Below are positions 47,489 through 56,497 of a DNA stretch of 64,000 bases, in pieces. The stretch's first letter is position 1; every line of letters starts with the position of its first letter. Under the pieces are notes generated by a model. The model saw nothing but the letters and a program-made list of their open reading frames with translations, ran no database searches and was not told the DNA's origin. The position numbers and the translations under genes are program-made. Source of the DNA: Chiua virens (lineage: Eukaryota > Basidiomycota > Agaricomycetes > Boletales > Boletaceae); NCBI GenBank assembly GCA_019787685.1, contig JAHNUO010000010.1:1054001-1118000 (forward strand), in the 5' to 3' direction.

Positions 47489-47795
47489 GTCTCTGATAAA
47501 CATGTATGAATCAGGCGTGTGGGTACACTTTTTCGTTCGTCTGTGCGATGAACACTGGCATGAGGACTGACCATCGATCTAGGGGGCTTTGTTTCCGAGC
47601 TCCGAGTAACGAAGCAGGAGTGGCACGCCATGCAGCGATACGCTATATGATTTTCCTTTGCTTGCTCGAGTTCCAAGTCTTGTATAGTACTGTAATAAAT
47701 GTCAGCGTTCGATTTGTACAATATGAGGGAGAGACGAAACGACCTAAGATTAGCTCGATCATAAAAGAGCGCCATGCAAATAGGCACAAACATTG

Positions 47796-48041
47796 TGTGA
47801 CGGTTGTCACACGAAGAGGGTACTTAGGAAATCACAGGTTAAAACTCTCTCTGTGTTCTAAACACTCCTGGGGTACATGAGCGACGAGCCTAGCTCTTTT
47901 ATATCTTCCTAGCACTAGGTATCCCAATCTGGCCGACCGAAACGACCGCATGGTCTTTACTAACCCTTGCCCTAGCTGACTGATGTGACACGCATGACCG
48001 TGTGCTAGGCACTGCCACATCGCGACAGCCGCGTCGCTACA
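47796..48041 (-). repeat. 3' LTR (left end)
   Basis: 246 bp, identical to 56252-56497 except one A/G difference (cgcatgacc against cgcgtgacc). Confidence 0.95.
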
Positions 48042-48053
48042 TCCCCCCCTCCA
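48042..48053 (-). other. polypurine tract
   Basis: On the element's strand GGAGGGGGGGA lies directly against the 3' LTR, as expected for the plus-strand primer. Confidence 0.8.
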
Positions 48054-48060
48054 GCGTGCC

Positions 48061-49680
48061 TCAAGCATGCTCCTCCTCCGCCTCCGGTATGTCCATAGCG
48101 GAATATTCTTCGGCGTGAGTATGTTTTCCGACATCCCCTTGTTCTCCCAAGGCGGCCTCTTCATCAGCGTGAGTGCCACTCCCTCCAGTCTCAGATTGCA
48201 AGGCTGACTTGGAATTGTAGAGATCTTCCTCGATCACGGCGCCCTGAGCCATCGCACCTCCCAAACCAGATGCTGCGGCCTGTCGAATGTGTGGAGGTCT
48301 ACTCCTGCGCGGGCGCCCGTGCCTGATGGCTATCCCGCCACTCCTGTCATTAATGCTGCTAATTCCACCCCTCCCGCGCCGCTCTTCAATTGCTCGCGCA
48401 GTACGGCGATGACGCGCGACGGCCTGGTCGGCAATTACATTGGCGAGGTCTGTGCTGCGAGTCTGCGCGGCTGAGGGGAGCGGCTGCGGCGGTCTGTTGC
48501 CGAAGAAGGTGCGGGGATTAGGTTCAGGGTTTACAGGAGGGATAGCATGTCCATGCGCGTCCCATTGGGAGAAGCTAGTATGGATCTGGGCCTCGGCATT
48601 GAAGGTTCGTGCCACGAGGTCATAGCCAATAGGTGGGTAAATCGACATGTTTCGCTTGATCATTACTGCTCTAACCTGACGGCTATACTCGAGACAGAGG
48701 TGCAGGTGCCAGCGGGGGACCAGGACTGGTCCAAGGGCGTCGATGTCGTCTGGATCAAGGAAGAGGAAGTCGTCTCCATGGGCCGAGATGTTTCGTGAGT
48801 GGGATAAGTTGTCCATAGTAGCTTTGACTTTTAATCTGTTGGATAGTGAGATGGCTGGTGACGGGTTTGGGAGCGTGCCAATGTCAAGGATCAAGCATGC
48901 TCCATTAAATATCTGTGGATCGTTGTCAGGAGGGAAACCCTCGCCACGTGGTAAGTCTTCGATCTTGGTCACGTCGGACAGTTCCAAATAATCTTCAAGT
49001 GATTCTAGGTGTCGCACCTCAGCATATGGCAGCCAGGTGATGTCACCAGATGACCATTCCACCTTGAACAGTGCGTCTGCTCCACTTCCATAATGTGAAG
49101 CAATCCGGTCAACAGCCCACTCAGTTTGTGCTTCACCAAAATCGGCGACTTGTGTCTCTAATCGGCCTGGAAACAGGCGGTCGTTGTTAGGCACATGTGT
49201 CCTGAGCAGGGATGAATGGAAAACGGGGTGTATGCCCCTCTGTTTCAACCGATCAGGTAATTCCACTTCGTACGAGTTATTTCCGAAGTCTTTGATAAGT
49301 TTGTAGGGCCCAATGTATTTCGGCACGAGTTTGCGTGCATGCCCCTTGGGCAAAGCCATATTTTTTGTTGATGTATATGCGAGATCGCCCACTACGAATG
49401 GCGTGACTCGGCGCTTACGGTTCGCGCCACGAGTCTGTTTGACTCTCGCTTCAAGAATGGCATCATGTGCAGCCATAACTGCGTTCTTCATGCGCTGTGC
49501 GAATGCCCTGACGCTTGGATATTCGTCGTTAGCAGCGTCATTCCAGATAAAGGTCCTAGGAACACGTCCTGCATTTAGAAAGAAAGGTGAGAACCCAGTC
49601 GTATCTGATCGCGCTGAATTGATCGCGAATTCAACTGCAGGAAGTTGAGCTACCCAATCCTTTGGTTGGGGCCGATGCAA
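48061..49680 (-). CDS. Pol, integrase C-terminal part with chromodomain-like region and long tail
   Basis: Continues integrase in a frame shifted by one base against the upstream part (break between about 49655 and 49680). It contains LPAVEFAINSARSDTTGFSP, the C-terminal domain (VGDLAYTSTKNMALPKGHAR, KYIGPYKLIKDFGNNSYEVE, HPVFHSSLLRTHVPN) and a chromodomain-like segment (AVDRIASHYGSGADALFKVE, WSSGDITWLPYAEV). After it comes an unusual extension of about 290 residues: a conserved-looking half (FLFLDPDDIDALGPVLVPRW, HLCLEYSRQVRAVM), then a low-complexity Arg/Gly- and Glu-rich end. Function of the extension unknown. Confidence 0.88.
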   Translation of the reverse strand: MHRPQPKDWVAQLPAVEFAINSARSDTTGFSPFFLNAGRVPRTFIWNDAANDEYPSVRAFAQRMKNAVMAAHDAILEARVKQTRGANRKRRVTPFVVGDLAYTSTKNMALPKGHARKLVPKYIGPYKLIKDFGNNSYEVELPDRLKQRGIHPVFHSSLLRTHVPNNDRLFPGRLETQVADFGEAQTEWAVDRIASHYGSGADALFKVEWSSGDITWLPYAEVRHLESLEDYLELSDVTKIEDLPRGEGFPPDNDPQIFNGACLILDIGTLPNPSPAISLSNRLKVKATMDNLSHSRNISAHGDDFLFLDPDDIDALGPVLVPRWHLHLCLEYSRQVRAVMIKRNMSIYPPIGYDLVARTFNAEAQIHTSFSQWDAHGHAIPPVNPEPNPRTFFGNRPPQPLPSAAQTRSTDLANVIADQAVARHRRTARAIEERRGRGGISSINDRSGGIAIRHGRPRRSRPPHIRQAAASGLGGAMAQGAVIEEDLYNSKSALQSETGGSGTHADEEAALGEQGDVGKHTHAEEYSAMDIPEAEEEHA

Positions 49681-50573
49681 GATCTGAGCATCTGGCCAAT
49701 AGTTCGGTTAGCACGCTCAGTCGACCCATCCGATTGCGGGTGATACGTGCTAGACATGCGCTGCTCTACTCCAATTAATTTGTTCAGGTGCGTCCAGAAC
49801 AGACTGGTGAACAGCACATCGCGATCGCTTACGATTGCCTTCGGTAGGCCATGCAATTTGTAGACTTCGTCAAATACGAGTTCTGCGATTTCTCGAGCGG
49901 TATAGGTGATCCGGCTGGGCACCAGGTGGACCATTGCAGTAAGGAGGTCGATTATCACTGTGATTGAGTCGTATTCCCCATCTCTATTCTTTGACAGAGG
50001 TAGTGGCCCAACAAAGTCGATCCCGATTGATTCCCATGGCCGCATTGGCACACTCAAGGGGTTCAACAAACCGTAAGGCTTTTGGTTCGATGGCTTACTC
50101 CGTCGACAAGTCTGACATGAGTCACAGTACTTCTGGACGTCGTCAACCATGTCTTTCCACCACAAGTGGTCTCTGAGGTAGGCAAGTGTCTTTGCTGCTC
50201 CTAGGTGTGCGAGTACTGAATGTGCTTGCGAAGTCAGGCGTTCCTTAGCCGTCCGACCATCAATCAAGACATTAGGTATGCAAAGTGCACGTCGCTCCTT
50301 CGTCTTCAAGTGGATGTAACCATCCTTCACTTCGAAGTTGTGGTAAGTCGTCGGGGCATCCAGTATTATTCGGAAGAATGAGTCTTCCTCATATCTACCC
50401 TTGATTTTAGACAGCACTCCGTCTTCATCCAAAAAGATGGAAGGAATGGTCGTCATCGACTTGTCTGCCAAATTATCGGCTTGCTCGGAAGTGGCAGGGG
50501 TTGGAATAGGTCTAGCCTTCCCCCCCTCCGTTCGATCTCTCGGTCCCCTGAGAATGAACCGATCGCGAACACG
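49650..50573 (-). CDS. Pol, integrase N-terminal part and catalytic core
   Basis: Same frame as the upstream protease-RT part, separated by the TGA at 50574-50576. It has the zinc-binding HHCC region (AHSVLAHLGAAKTLAYLRDH, YCDSCQTCRR) and the catalytic core D,D(35)E: IGIDFVGPLPLSKNRDG, AIVSDRDVLFTSLFW, YHPQSDGSTERANRTIGQ. The frame ends at 49650 through a one-base slip. Confidence 0.88.
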   Translation of the reverse strand, partial: RVRDRFILRGPRDRTEGGKARPIPTPATSEQADNLADKSMTTIPSIFLDEDGVLSKIKGRYEEDSFFRIILDAPTTYHNFEVKDGYIHLKTKERRALCIPNVLIDGRTAKERLTSQAHSVLAHLGAAKTLAYLRDHLWWKDMVDDVQKYCDSCQTCRRSKPSNQKPYGLLNPLSVPMRPWESIGIDFVGPLPLSKNRDGEYDSITVIIDLLTAMVHLVPSRITYTAREIAELVFDEVYKLHGLPKAIVSDRDVLFTSLFWTHLNKLIGVEQRMSSTYHPQSDGSTERANRTIGQMLRSCIGPNQRIG

Positions 50574-52871
50574 TCAAGCAAACTCAGCGGATGTCTCTGG
50601 TCGCCCTGTCTCGGCTGGCTCGACCACTTTATGGCCCTTTCTACGAGGCACAGTAACTGCCGCAGGCACCTCTGAGGCATGTGTCCCCGATGCAGGTAAC
50701 ACAGGTTGTACCCCTGTTTGCTTCTGCGCTGACTGTGAACACCGCGCAGGTTGTTCATCTGGGCAAGATATGTTCTGTATATCCGTCGAGGCTATGCGTT
50801 TGCTGCGATGAGGCCTGATATCCTGCGCTTCTGCCTCGGTGCCCACCAAGACTGGCATAGAGATCAAGGTAGGCAAGGAGGTGCCAGCTCGCTGCTCCTC
50901 TTCTGCAAGCTGGACGTACTCTGATGTTGCCCGGACTGTTCCAGGTGCATCGTTTGAGTAGAGGCGTGATAACGCATCAGGTAAGATGTTCTCCTCTCCA
51001 GGAACGTACTGAATCACGAAATCAAATTCACTGATCTTTTCTATCCAGTGTGCTTGTCGCCCAGATAATCCTTTCTGCTGATAAAGGTGAATTAATCCCT
51101 TATGGTCTGTGAGCCATGTGAACTGAGTGCCCTGCAGGATATCACGGTACCGCAACATCCCTTCAACACCAGCCAGCATCTCCTGTTCATGCACAGGATA
51201 ATTCTGCTGTGCGGGATTCATTTTTGCACTGAAAAAAGTGGCTATGCGTGAGGTACGCCACTCCTTTCCTTGAGCGATCACTGCCGCAATTCCATTGATA
51301 CATGCGTCAGTCATCAACCAGATTGGTGCTGCGCCATCACCATAATCAAGCGGCACCCGACTGTGGTTACGACAAGCCTGAACATATCCCTTAACACGAT
51401 CAAATGCACGTTGTTCAGTTTCCGTCCACTTGAAGGGTATGTTGTCGCCAGTGATCGCAGATAACACGCCCATAGGCACTCTGACTTTATAGATGTCATC
51501 TGCGAGATATCCTGCTGATCCAATGAAGCCACGCAGGAGATCGCGATTTGTGGGGACCTTCCAGTTCACTACTGTGTCCACCTTGTGCGGATCCATGTGG
51601 ATTCCTTGATCGTCAACAATTCTGCCCAAGATCTTCAAATCCTTACACAGAAACTGGAGCTTGTTCTCGCTCAGGTAGAGTTTCTCTCGTTTCAGAATAT
51701 CGAGAACAATTGTGACATGTTTGATATGATCCTCTAATGTCTGCGAGTAGATCACAATGTCATCAAGATACACATCCATCCAGCGTCCGATGTAATTGCT
51801 GAACAGATGGTTCATTAGGGCCTGGTAGGTGGCCGGTGCATTGCAATCGCCTATTTGGATCACGGTACTGAGCATATTCCCATCTGGGGTTGTCACAGCA
51901 CTTCGATCTACATGCTCAGGTATAATCCTGATCTGCTCGTAAGCATCTTGTCCATCGATAATTGAACGATATCTTCCTTTGCAGACACGCCGCAGGATTC
52001 CATCTATGTCAGGCAAGGGTGCCGACATTTTATGAGTATTTTTATTCCTCTCTCGTAGGTCAACAACTGTTCGGAGCTTATCTGTTCCAGGTTTACGGAT
52101 CATCAACATTGGCACTGTGTTGCCCAAGCTCGTCACTTTCCATCGACCAGACTCAATATATGCACGGCGCTTTTCTACCCACTGTGGACGCAAGGCCTCA
52201 GGGCAGCGCGCGGGTCGCCAAGGATAGATTTTCTTGGGATCTACCAGTGGGATCTGATGGTTAATCGCTCGCATTGGTGGTAAGCCTGTTTGGCTTGCCT
52301 TGGCGCACAATGGCTTTGCTAACTCATAGAGTTTCTTTCGGGCCTCGCCGATGTGTTCCTCCACGATATCAGCTGCTCGGGAGCTCAATTCCTGGACTTG
52401 CATGCCCCTTATGGGCTGGGGCCATGCACAACCAATGATTACGCGTGAGTCATTAAACCCTATGGATACGCGATGCTGGAACAAGAACGGTGTCCCAAGG
52501 ATCAAATCGTAGTTTTGTAGGTTGATAATGTCAAAATATCGCTGACATTTGATGTCCTGATAACGGAACTCGACCTTCGTTCCATAGTTAACCTTAGATC
52601 GGGAGCCCTGCACAGCTAACTGGACAGTAAGAGGTTTTGCCAATTCTACCCGCTGGACATCTAATTGTTCAGCTAGGGTGGCTGACATGAAATCTGCCAA
52701 TGATCCCGAATCAACCAGTGCTCGTGCTGGTTGTCCATTGATCTCGACAACGATCACCACAGGCTTTGGGATCAGTCTGGTGAAATCCTTCGTAACCGCA
52801 GCATTTCGCTGTAAAGATGGGTATGTCCCCTGTTTTACTTGAACTCCATACAACTGAAGTCCAAAGCCCAG
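50574..52871 (-). CDS. Pol, protease - reverse transcriptase - RNase H
   Basis: In frame with Gag, beginning directly after Gag's stop. Protease active site ARALVDSGSLADFM. RT motifs KLRTVVDLRERNKNTHKMSA and VYLDDIVIYS (the YxDD box), IHMDPHKVDTVVNW. RNase H with LMTDACINGIAAVIAQ, HEQEMLAGVEGMLRYRDIL and WLTDHKGLIHLYQQK. The first ATG of this stretch lies inside the protease active-site helix, so Pol is most likely made as a Gag-Pol fusion. It ends at TGA 50574-50576, an internal stop because the same frame continues into integrase. Confidence 0.93.
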   Translation of the reverse strand: MGFGLQLYGVQVKQGTYPSLQRNAAVTKDFTRLIPKPVVIVVEINGQPARALVDSGSLADFMSATLAEQLDVQRVELAKPLTVQLAVQGSRSKVNYGTKVEFRYQDIKCQRYFDIINLQNYDLILGTPFLFQHRVSIGFNDSRVIIGCAWPQPIRGMQVQELSSRAADIVEEHIGEARKKLYELAKPLCAKASQTGLPPMRAINHQIPLVDPKKIYPWRPARCPEALRPQWVEKRRAYIESGRWKVTSLGNTVPMLMIRKPGTDKLRTVVDLRERNKNTHKMSAPLPDIDGILRRVCKGRYRSIIDGQDAYEQIRIIPEHVDRSAVTTPDGNMLSTVIQIGDCNAPATYQALMNHLFSNYIGRWMDVYLDDIVIYSQTLEDHIKHVTIVLDILKREKLYLSENKLQFLCKDLKILGRIVDDQGIHMDPHKVDTVVNWKVPTNRDLLRGFIGSAGYLADDIYKVRVPMGVLSAITGDNIPFKWTETEQRAFDRVKGYVQACRNHSRVPLDYGDGAAPIWLMTDACINGIAAVIAQGKEWRTSRIATFFSAKMNPAQQNYPVHEQEMLAGVEGMLRYRDILQGTQFTWLTDHKGLIHLYQQKGLSGRQAHWIEKISEFDFVIQYVPGEENILPDALSRLYSNDAPGTVRATSEYVQLAEEEQRAGTSLPTLISMPVLVGTEAEAQDIRPHRSKRIASTDIQNISCPDEQPARCSQSAQKQTGVQPVLPASGTHASEVPAAVTVPRRKGHKVVEPAETGRPETSAEFA

Positions 52872-52874
52872 TCA
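52872..52874 (-). promoter_or_regulatory. candidate stop-codon readthrough site between Gag and Pol
   Basis: ACA TGA CTG GGC on the element's strand. UGA followed by CU(A/G) is a known leaky context. Gag and Pol are in the same frame with no other stop between them. Confidence 0.55.
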
Positions 52875-55800
52875 TGTGGCTAAGCCTGGATTGCGTGCCA
52901 GACGACGCTTTTCTTTCAAGGCTTCTTTGTACTCATGGCGCAATCGTGGTTCAGTAACTCCATCAATACCAAGGAAGCTGATAGGTAGCAGCATTTCGAC
53001 CTCGGGCCCAGCGTAGTACGTGTATCGTTTGATCTCAAATCGTTGTACTGATTTTTCAAACCATCCGATTAGATTGAACCTCCTGTTCAGCAACAGGTGC
53101 TCTGATATGGGTAATCTGACACCCATGCGCGTATCTTTGATACAATATTTATTGTTATCGCCTTCTCGCAGGATGAGGCACTCGTAACGGTGCTCTCTGC
53201 CTGACCCACACCAACCTGGGTCATATTCCTGCATCAGGATGTCTTCTACACGGTGAGCAATTGGATTGTTCATAACGATTTTGCGCACTCTAGCACGCCG
53301 CTGACTTTCTGTTCCATAGCCCCTTCGGACTAACTGTTTGGCATACCAATCACCTACGCGGAACTGTCGTCGCGTTAATAGGTAGGTCTCAACTGTGATT
53401 GCCCCATCTTCCCACTGCTTATCAGCATATTGATCGAAGATCAAGTGATGGGTTTCATCAATCCGATGGACAATGAACCGCTCACGGTTGTATACCAGAT
53501 GATCAGAAGTATTATCACCAGGGAAAGGTGTGCTCGCATACAAGACATGCTCTACTCTTCGGGCTAATGGATCACCCATCTGTTGTCTAGATCGCGGATC
53601 CGGCTGGAACTCAACGAAGTCATCAAGAGTTAGTTCACATGAACCCAAGTTTATTCCATCAATCCGTTCGGTTGAATCCGCAAGTCTTCGTAAGTGCTCT
53701 ACGTCTGGATCGACATGCATACTGTAGGTACTAAGTCCTGGTGGGGTAGGTCGACTTCCTCCCGAGACAGTGCATCCCTCTGGGCATGCATTGCTAAGGT
53801 GCCCGGGCTGCTTGCACTTGAAGCACAGCTTGTGCTCAACTGCATAGTCATGCTCCTCTTTAGTGAGGTTGTACTTCTTCGTGAGTTGTTTTCCTGGCTT
53901 TGCTGCATCTCCTTTCCTTGCATTTTTAGGTGGCTTTGGATGGTTTCTGCCTCCATTCCTCCCTCCAGAGGGATCCGTACTTGAGTGGGCACTCTCTCGA
54001 GGTGAATCAACATGGCGAGGGGAACCTGTTCCTCCTGGATCGCCAGTACTGGGCCGCAGCGGCTTTCCCTTTTTGGTATGTTTATCTCCATGCCAGGTAT
54101 TGACCGAATGTGCTATTTCCAGCACTTCTGCCGCAGCAATTACATTGCTCAAGGTGGACTTCTCCGGATTCAGCTTATCCTTCCATAATTCTGATTGCAA
54201 CCAAGGTGAGAACCCGCTCCAGGTTTTTATCACCTTTTCACGTGGGCTGATTTCGCCAATCAGATTCCACAGTTCATGCAGTTCTGCAATATATTCGCGT
54301 ACGGTCCGTCCGTTTTGTTGACAATTCGTCAAACGCTTCCGCTGTTTAGTGCGGAAATCGATTGGGAAACAGCTATTGAATAGCTCGAGGAAGAAGTCAT
54401 GCAACTTCCAACGGTAAGGGTCTCCGGCCACTTCTCGAATATAGAATTCATGGGCCTTGCCCATCAGGTAGTGTGAAAGCACAAAGACCTGTTTACTGGC
54501 TTCGACTTGCCCTGCCTCAAGGTAGGCGGCTCCCTCAGTCAAGAAGCGATGGTATGCCCTCGAGTCTGGGGAACCATCATACTTCGTAGGAGGGATTGGT
54601 TTCAACTTCCCATAGCCAGACCCTTTCTTTCCCTTCCGTTTGCGGGACATTGAACGGGATCGTCGACGTTTCTGACGATGGCTATGTCCATTGCGGCTGC
54701 GGCTGCGAGTCCTATGGTGTCTCTTGTGGTGAGATCTGCGATGTCGATGTGGTCGTTCGGTGCTCGTTGAGCTGCCTGAAGTATTGCTAGTAGTAGCACT
54801 CGATTCTGAATCAGAGGTAGATCCATCTGAATGAAGAGATCTGTCGACATCTGAGTCCGACGAGTCTGAACTCGAGGAGCTGGAGTCCGAGTCTGGGCCA
54901 GAGCCCTTGTTAGCCTCGCGAGTTTTCCGAGCACGCGATTGGTCTTGACGTTCCACTCGTCCCAGGGCTTTGCCGAGGTAACTGGTCGGCGCAATTTGCT
55001 GAGAGGGCTCAATAATTCGAGTCCCTGATTTACGCGGTTTGCGTCCTTTCTCTTTTAGTGCCTTACTGATCACAGCCTTAATTGGCTGGTCACTCTGGTT
55101 ATCAGACGAGTCGCTGCTCGCTGCCCTCTTTTTGGACGGAATGCTTGAGTTGGTCGAATCGCTATCCGACGAACTTTCATCCGACTCTGGCTGGACGCCT
55201 GGTGCCTTGATCGTAACGAGAGGCTTTCGGCGAGCCCTTTTGCCTGAAGGGTCGGGCAGCTTGCTACTGCCCACAGGCGGAACATTCTCTTTATTTGACG
55301 AATGCTGTTTATTCCACTGAGTAAGCGCCTCGCGCTGCATCTCAAGATCGCCCTCGCCATCGCTAAGGTGAATTCCCCCCCAGTTCGAGGGGTCAATGCT
55401 TTTTCCTTTCGCCGACAGCCGGCCTTCGTCCTGAGACGATTCAGTGGTTTCAGTGTTCGGGTGCACGGTAACCCTATGCATACGGGTCTGGATCCGATTC
55501 CTGTCGCTGACAGAGAGGCTCCTCTCGGCCTCACCCAAAGTTTGGTCAAAGTTTTGTTGTTCAAAAGTATTTAAATCAGCTGATACGCGCGTATGCTTAC
55601 GCCTGTTACGCCTGTCATCCTGCTTCCTACTAGGTGCAGAGTGTCCCTCTTTTCGGTGACGTGGGGCTTTTCGATTGCCCGATGGCTGGCTTAATGCCGA
55701 GCTACGACGGTCGGAGCTGGCTCCCGACGCTCTGCGAGGCCGCTGCCTTCGCTGAACGACGGTCCATTCTGGTTGGTTCTCCTGGCCTTCAGCCTCTGGA

Positions 55801-56099
55801 GTAGTGGGCGTATATTGCCCTGGAAGTGATACAGTAGAAATTAATCGCCTTTCGGCGGGTGGAGAGTGTGGTTCCTCGGAGCCTGAGCTCGAACTGGTCC
55901 CGCGCGCTGATAGCGTCTGCGGTCTCGCCGGCGCGGCATCGCGATTAGATCGCGGCGCGGCTAATGGCGGTACGCCCGTCGCCAAGCGATCGGGGGAATG
56001 ACGAGCTAGAGACGACTCACTCATGGCTCTTCTCCTTGGAGTGATGAGGGCATCCCCTCCAGAGGCGGAGGTGATGCTACGAAGATGGTAACGGTGCAT
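52872..56099 (-). CDS. Gag polyprotein, with CCHC knuckle and duplicated C-terminal module
   Basis: First ATG at 56099 (about 1075 aa); the frame is open to 56177 without an earlier ATG. The N-terminal ~530 residues are disordered, rich in Ser/Arg/Lys/Asp, including SR-like stretches (HKRHHRTRSRSRNGHSHRQK). The capsid-like gag domain follows (KYDGSPDSRAYHRFLTEGAA, RTKQRKRLTNCQQNGRTVRE, YIAELHELWNLIG). The nucleocapsid zinc knuckle CFKCKQPGHLSNAC is at about residue 760. After it are two related ~75-residue modules (53573-53331 and 53267-53046). The stop is TGA followed by CTG at 52872-52874. Gag is larger than usual for Ty3/gypsy. Confidence 0.93.
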   Translation of the reverse strand: MHRYHLRSITSASGGDALITPRRRAMSESSLARHSPDRLATGVPPLAAPRSNRDAAPARPQTLSARGTSSSSGSEEPHSPPAERRLISTVSLPGQYTPTTPEAEGQENQPEWTVVQRRQRPRRASGASSDRRSSALSQPSGNRKAPRHRKEGHSAPSRKQDDRRNRRKHTRVSADLNTFEQQNFDQTLGEAERSLSVSDRNRIQTRMHRVTVHPNTETTESSQDEGRLSAKGKSIDPSNWGGIHLSDGEGDLEMQREALTQWNKQHSSNKENVPPVGSSKLPDPSGKRARRKPLVTIKAPGVQPESDESSSDSDSTNSSIPSKKRAASSDSSDNQSDQPIKAVISKALKEKGRKPRKSGTRIIEPSQQIAPTSYLGKALGRVERQDQSRARKTREANKGSGPDSDSSSSSSDSSDSDVDRSLHSDGSTSDSESSATTSNTSGSSTSTERPHRHRRSHHKRHHRTRSRSRNGHSHRQKRRRSRSMSRKRKGKKGSGYGKLKPIPPTKYDGSPDSRAYHRFLTEGAAYLEAGQVEASKQVFVLSHYLMGKAHEFYIREVAGDPYRWKLHDFFLELFNSCFPIDFRTKQRKRLTNCQQNGRTVREYIAELHELWNLIGEISPREKVIKTWSGFSPWLQSELWKDKLNPEKSTLSNVIAAAEVLEIAHSVNTWHGDKHTKKGKPLRPSTGDPGGTGSPRHVDSPRESAHSSTDPSGGRNGGRNHPKPPKNARKGDAAKPGKQLTKKYNLTKEEHDYAVEHKLCFKCKQPGHLSNACPEGCTVSGGSRPTPPGLSTYSMHVDPDVEHLRRLADSTERIDGINLGSCELTLDDFVEFQPDPRSRQQMGDPLARRVEHVLYASTPFPGDNTSDHLVYNRERFIVHRIDETHHLIFDQYADKQWEDGAITVETYLLTRRQFRVGDWYAKQLVRRGYGTESQRRARVRKIVMNNPIAHRVEDILMQEYDPGWCGSGREHRYECLILREGDNNKYCIKDTRMGVRLPISEHLLLNRRFNLIGWFEKSVQRFEIKRYTYYAGPEVEMLLPISFLGIDGVTEPRLRHEYKEALKEKRRLARNPGLAT

Positions 56100-56251
56100 C
56101 GATGCGGTGTTTTCTTTTTGAATGATTCTGTTTATCGAGTTGGGTCCTTGTCGATGTCGGATTTCACGGTGGGCCAAACCGATAAGACCGGGGGATCGAC
56201 GAGGTTTTTGGTAAAGAGTAAGAGAAGAGAGCGAAGTTGTGTGAAAAAAGA

Positions 56252-56497
56252 TGTGACGGTTGTCACACGAAGAGGGTACTTAGGAAATCACAGGTTAAAA
56301 CTCTCTCTGTGTTCTAAACACTCCTGGGGTACATGAGCGACGAGCCTAGCTCTTTTATATCTTCCTAGCACTAGGTATCCCAATCTGGCCGACCGAAACG
56401 ACCGCATGGTCTTTACTAACCCTTGCCCTAGCTGACTGATGTGACACGCGTGACCGTGTGCTAGGCACTGCCACATCGCGACAGCCGCGTCGCTACA
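56252..56497 (-). repeat. 5' LTR (right end)
   Basis: Promoter-bearing LTR for the minus-strand element. It contains a cttttatatc TATA-like stretch reading from the plus strand. No tRNA primer site was recognised just inside it; the adjacent sequence on the element's strand is a T/C-rich tcttttttcacac. Confidence 0.93.

Larger units (their letters stand above)
47796..56497 (-). mobile_element. Ty3/gypsy (chromovirus-type) LTR retrotransposon
   Basis: 8.7-kb element on the minus strand. It has 246-bp LTRs at both ends (TG...CA), a CATTG target duplication (47791-47795 and 56498-56502), a purine tract and the order Gag, protease, RT, RNase H, integrase, chromodomain-like. The two LTRs differ at one position, so insertion was recent. 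It landed inside segment A of array unit 6. Pol has an internal stop and a frameshift, so this copy is probably not autonomous as sequenced. Confidence 0.96.

Noticed and set aside
53863..54321. Plus-strand frames of 60-150 codons opposite Gag and Pol
   Set aside because: Shadows of the retrotransposon coding strand without any domain.
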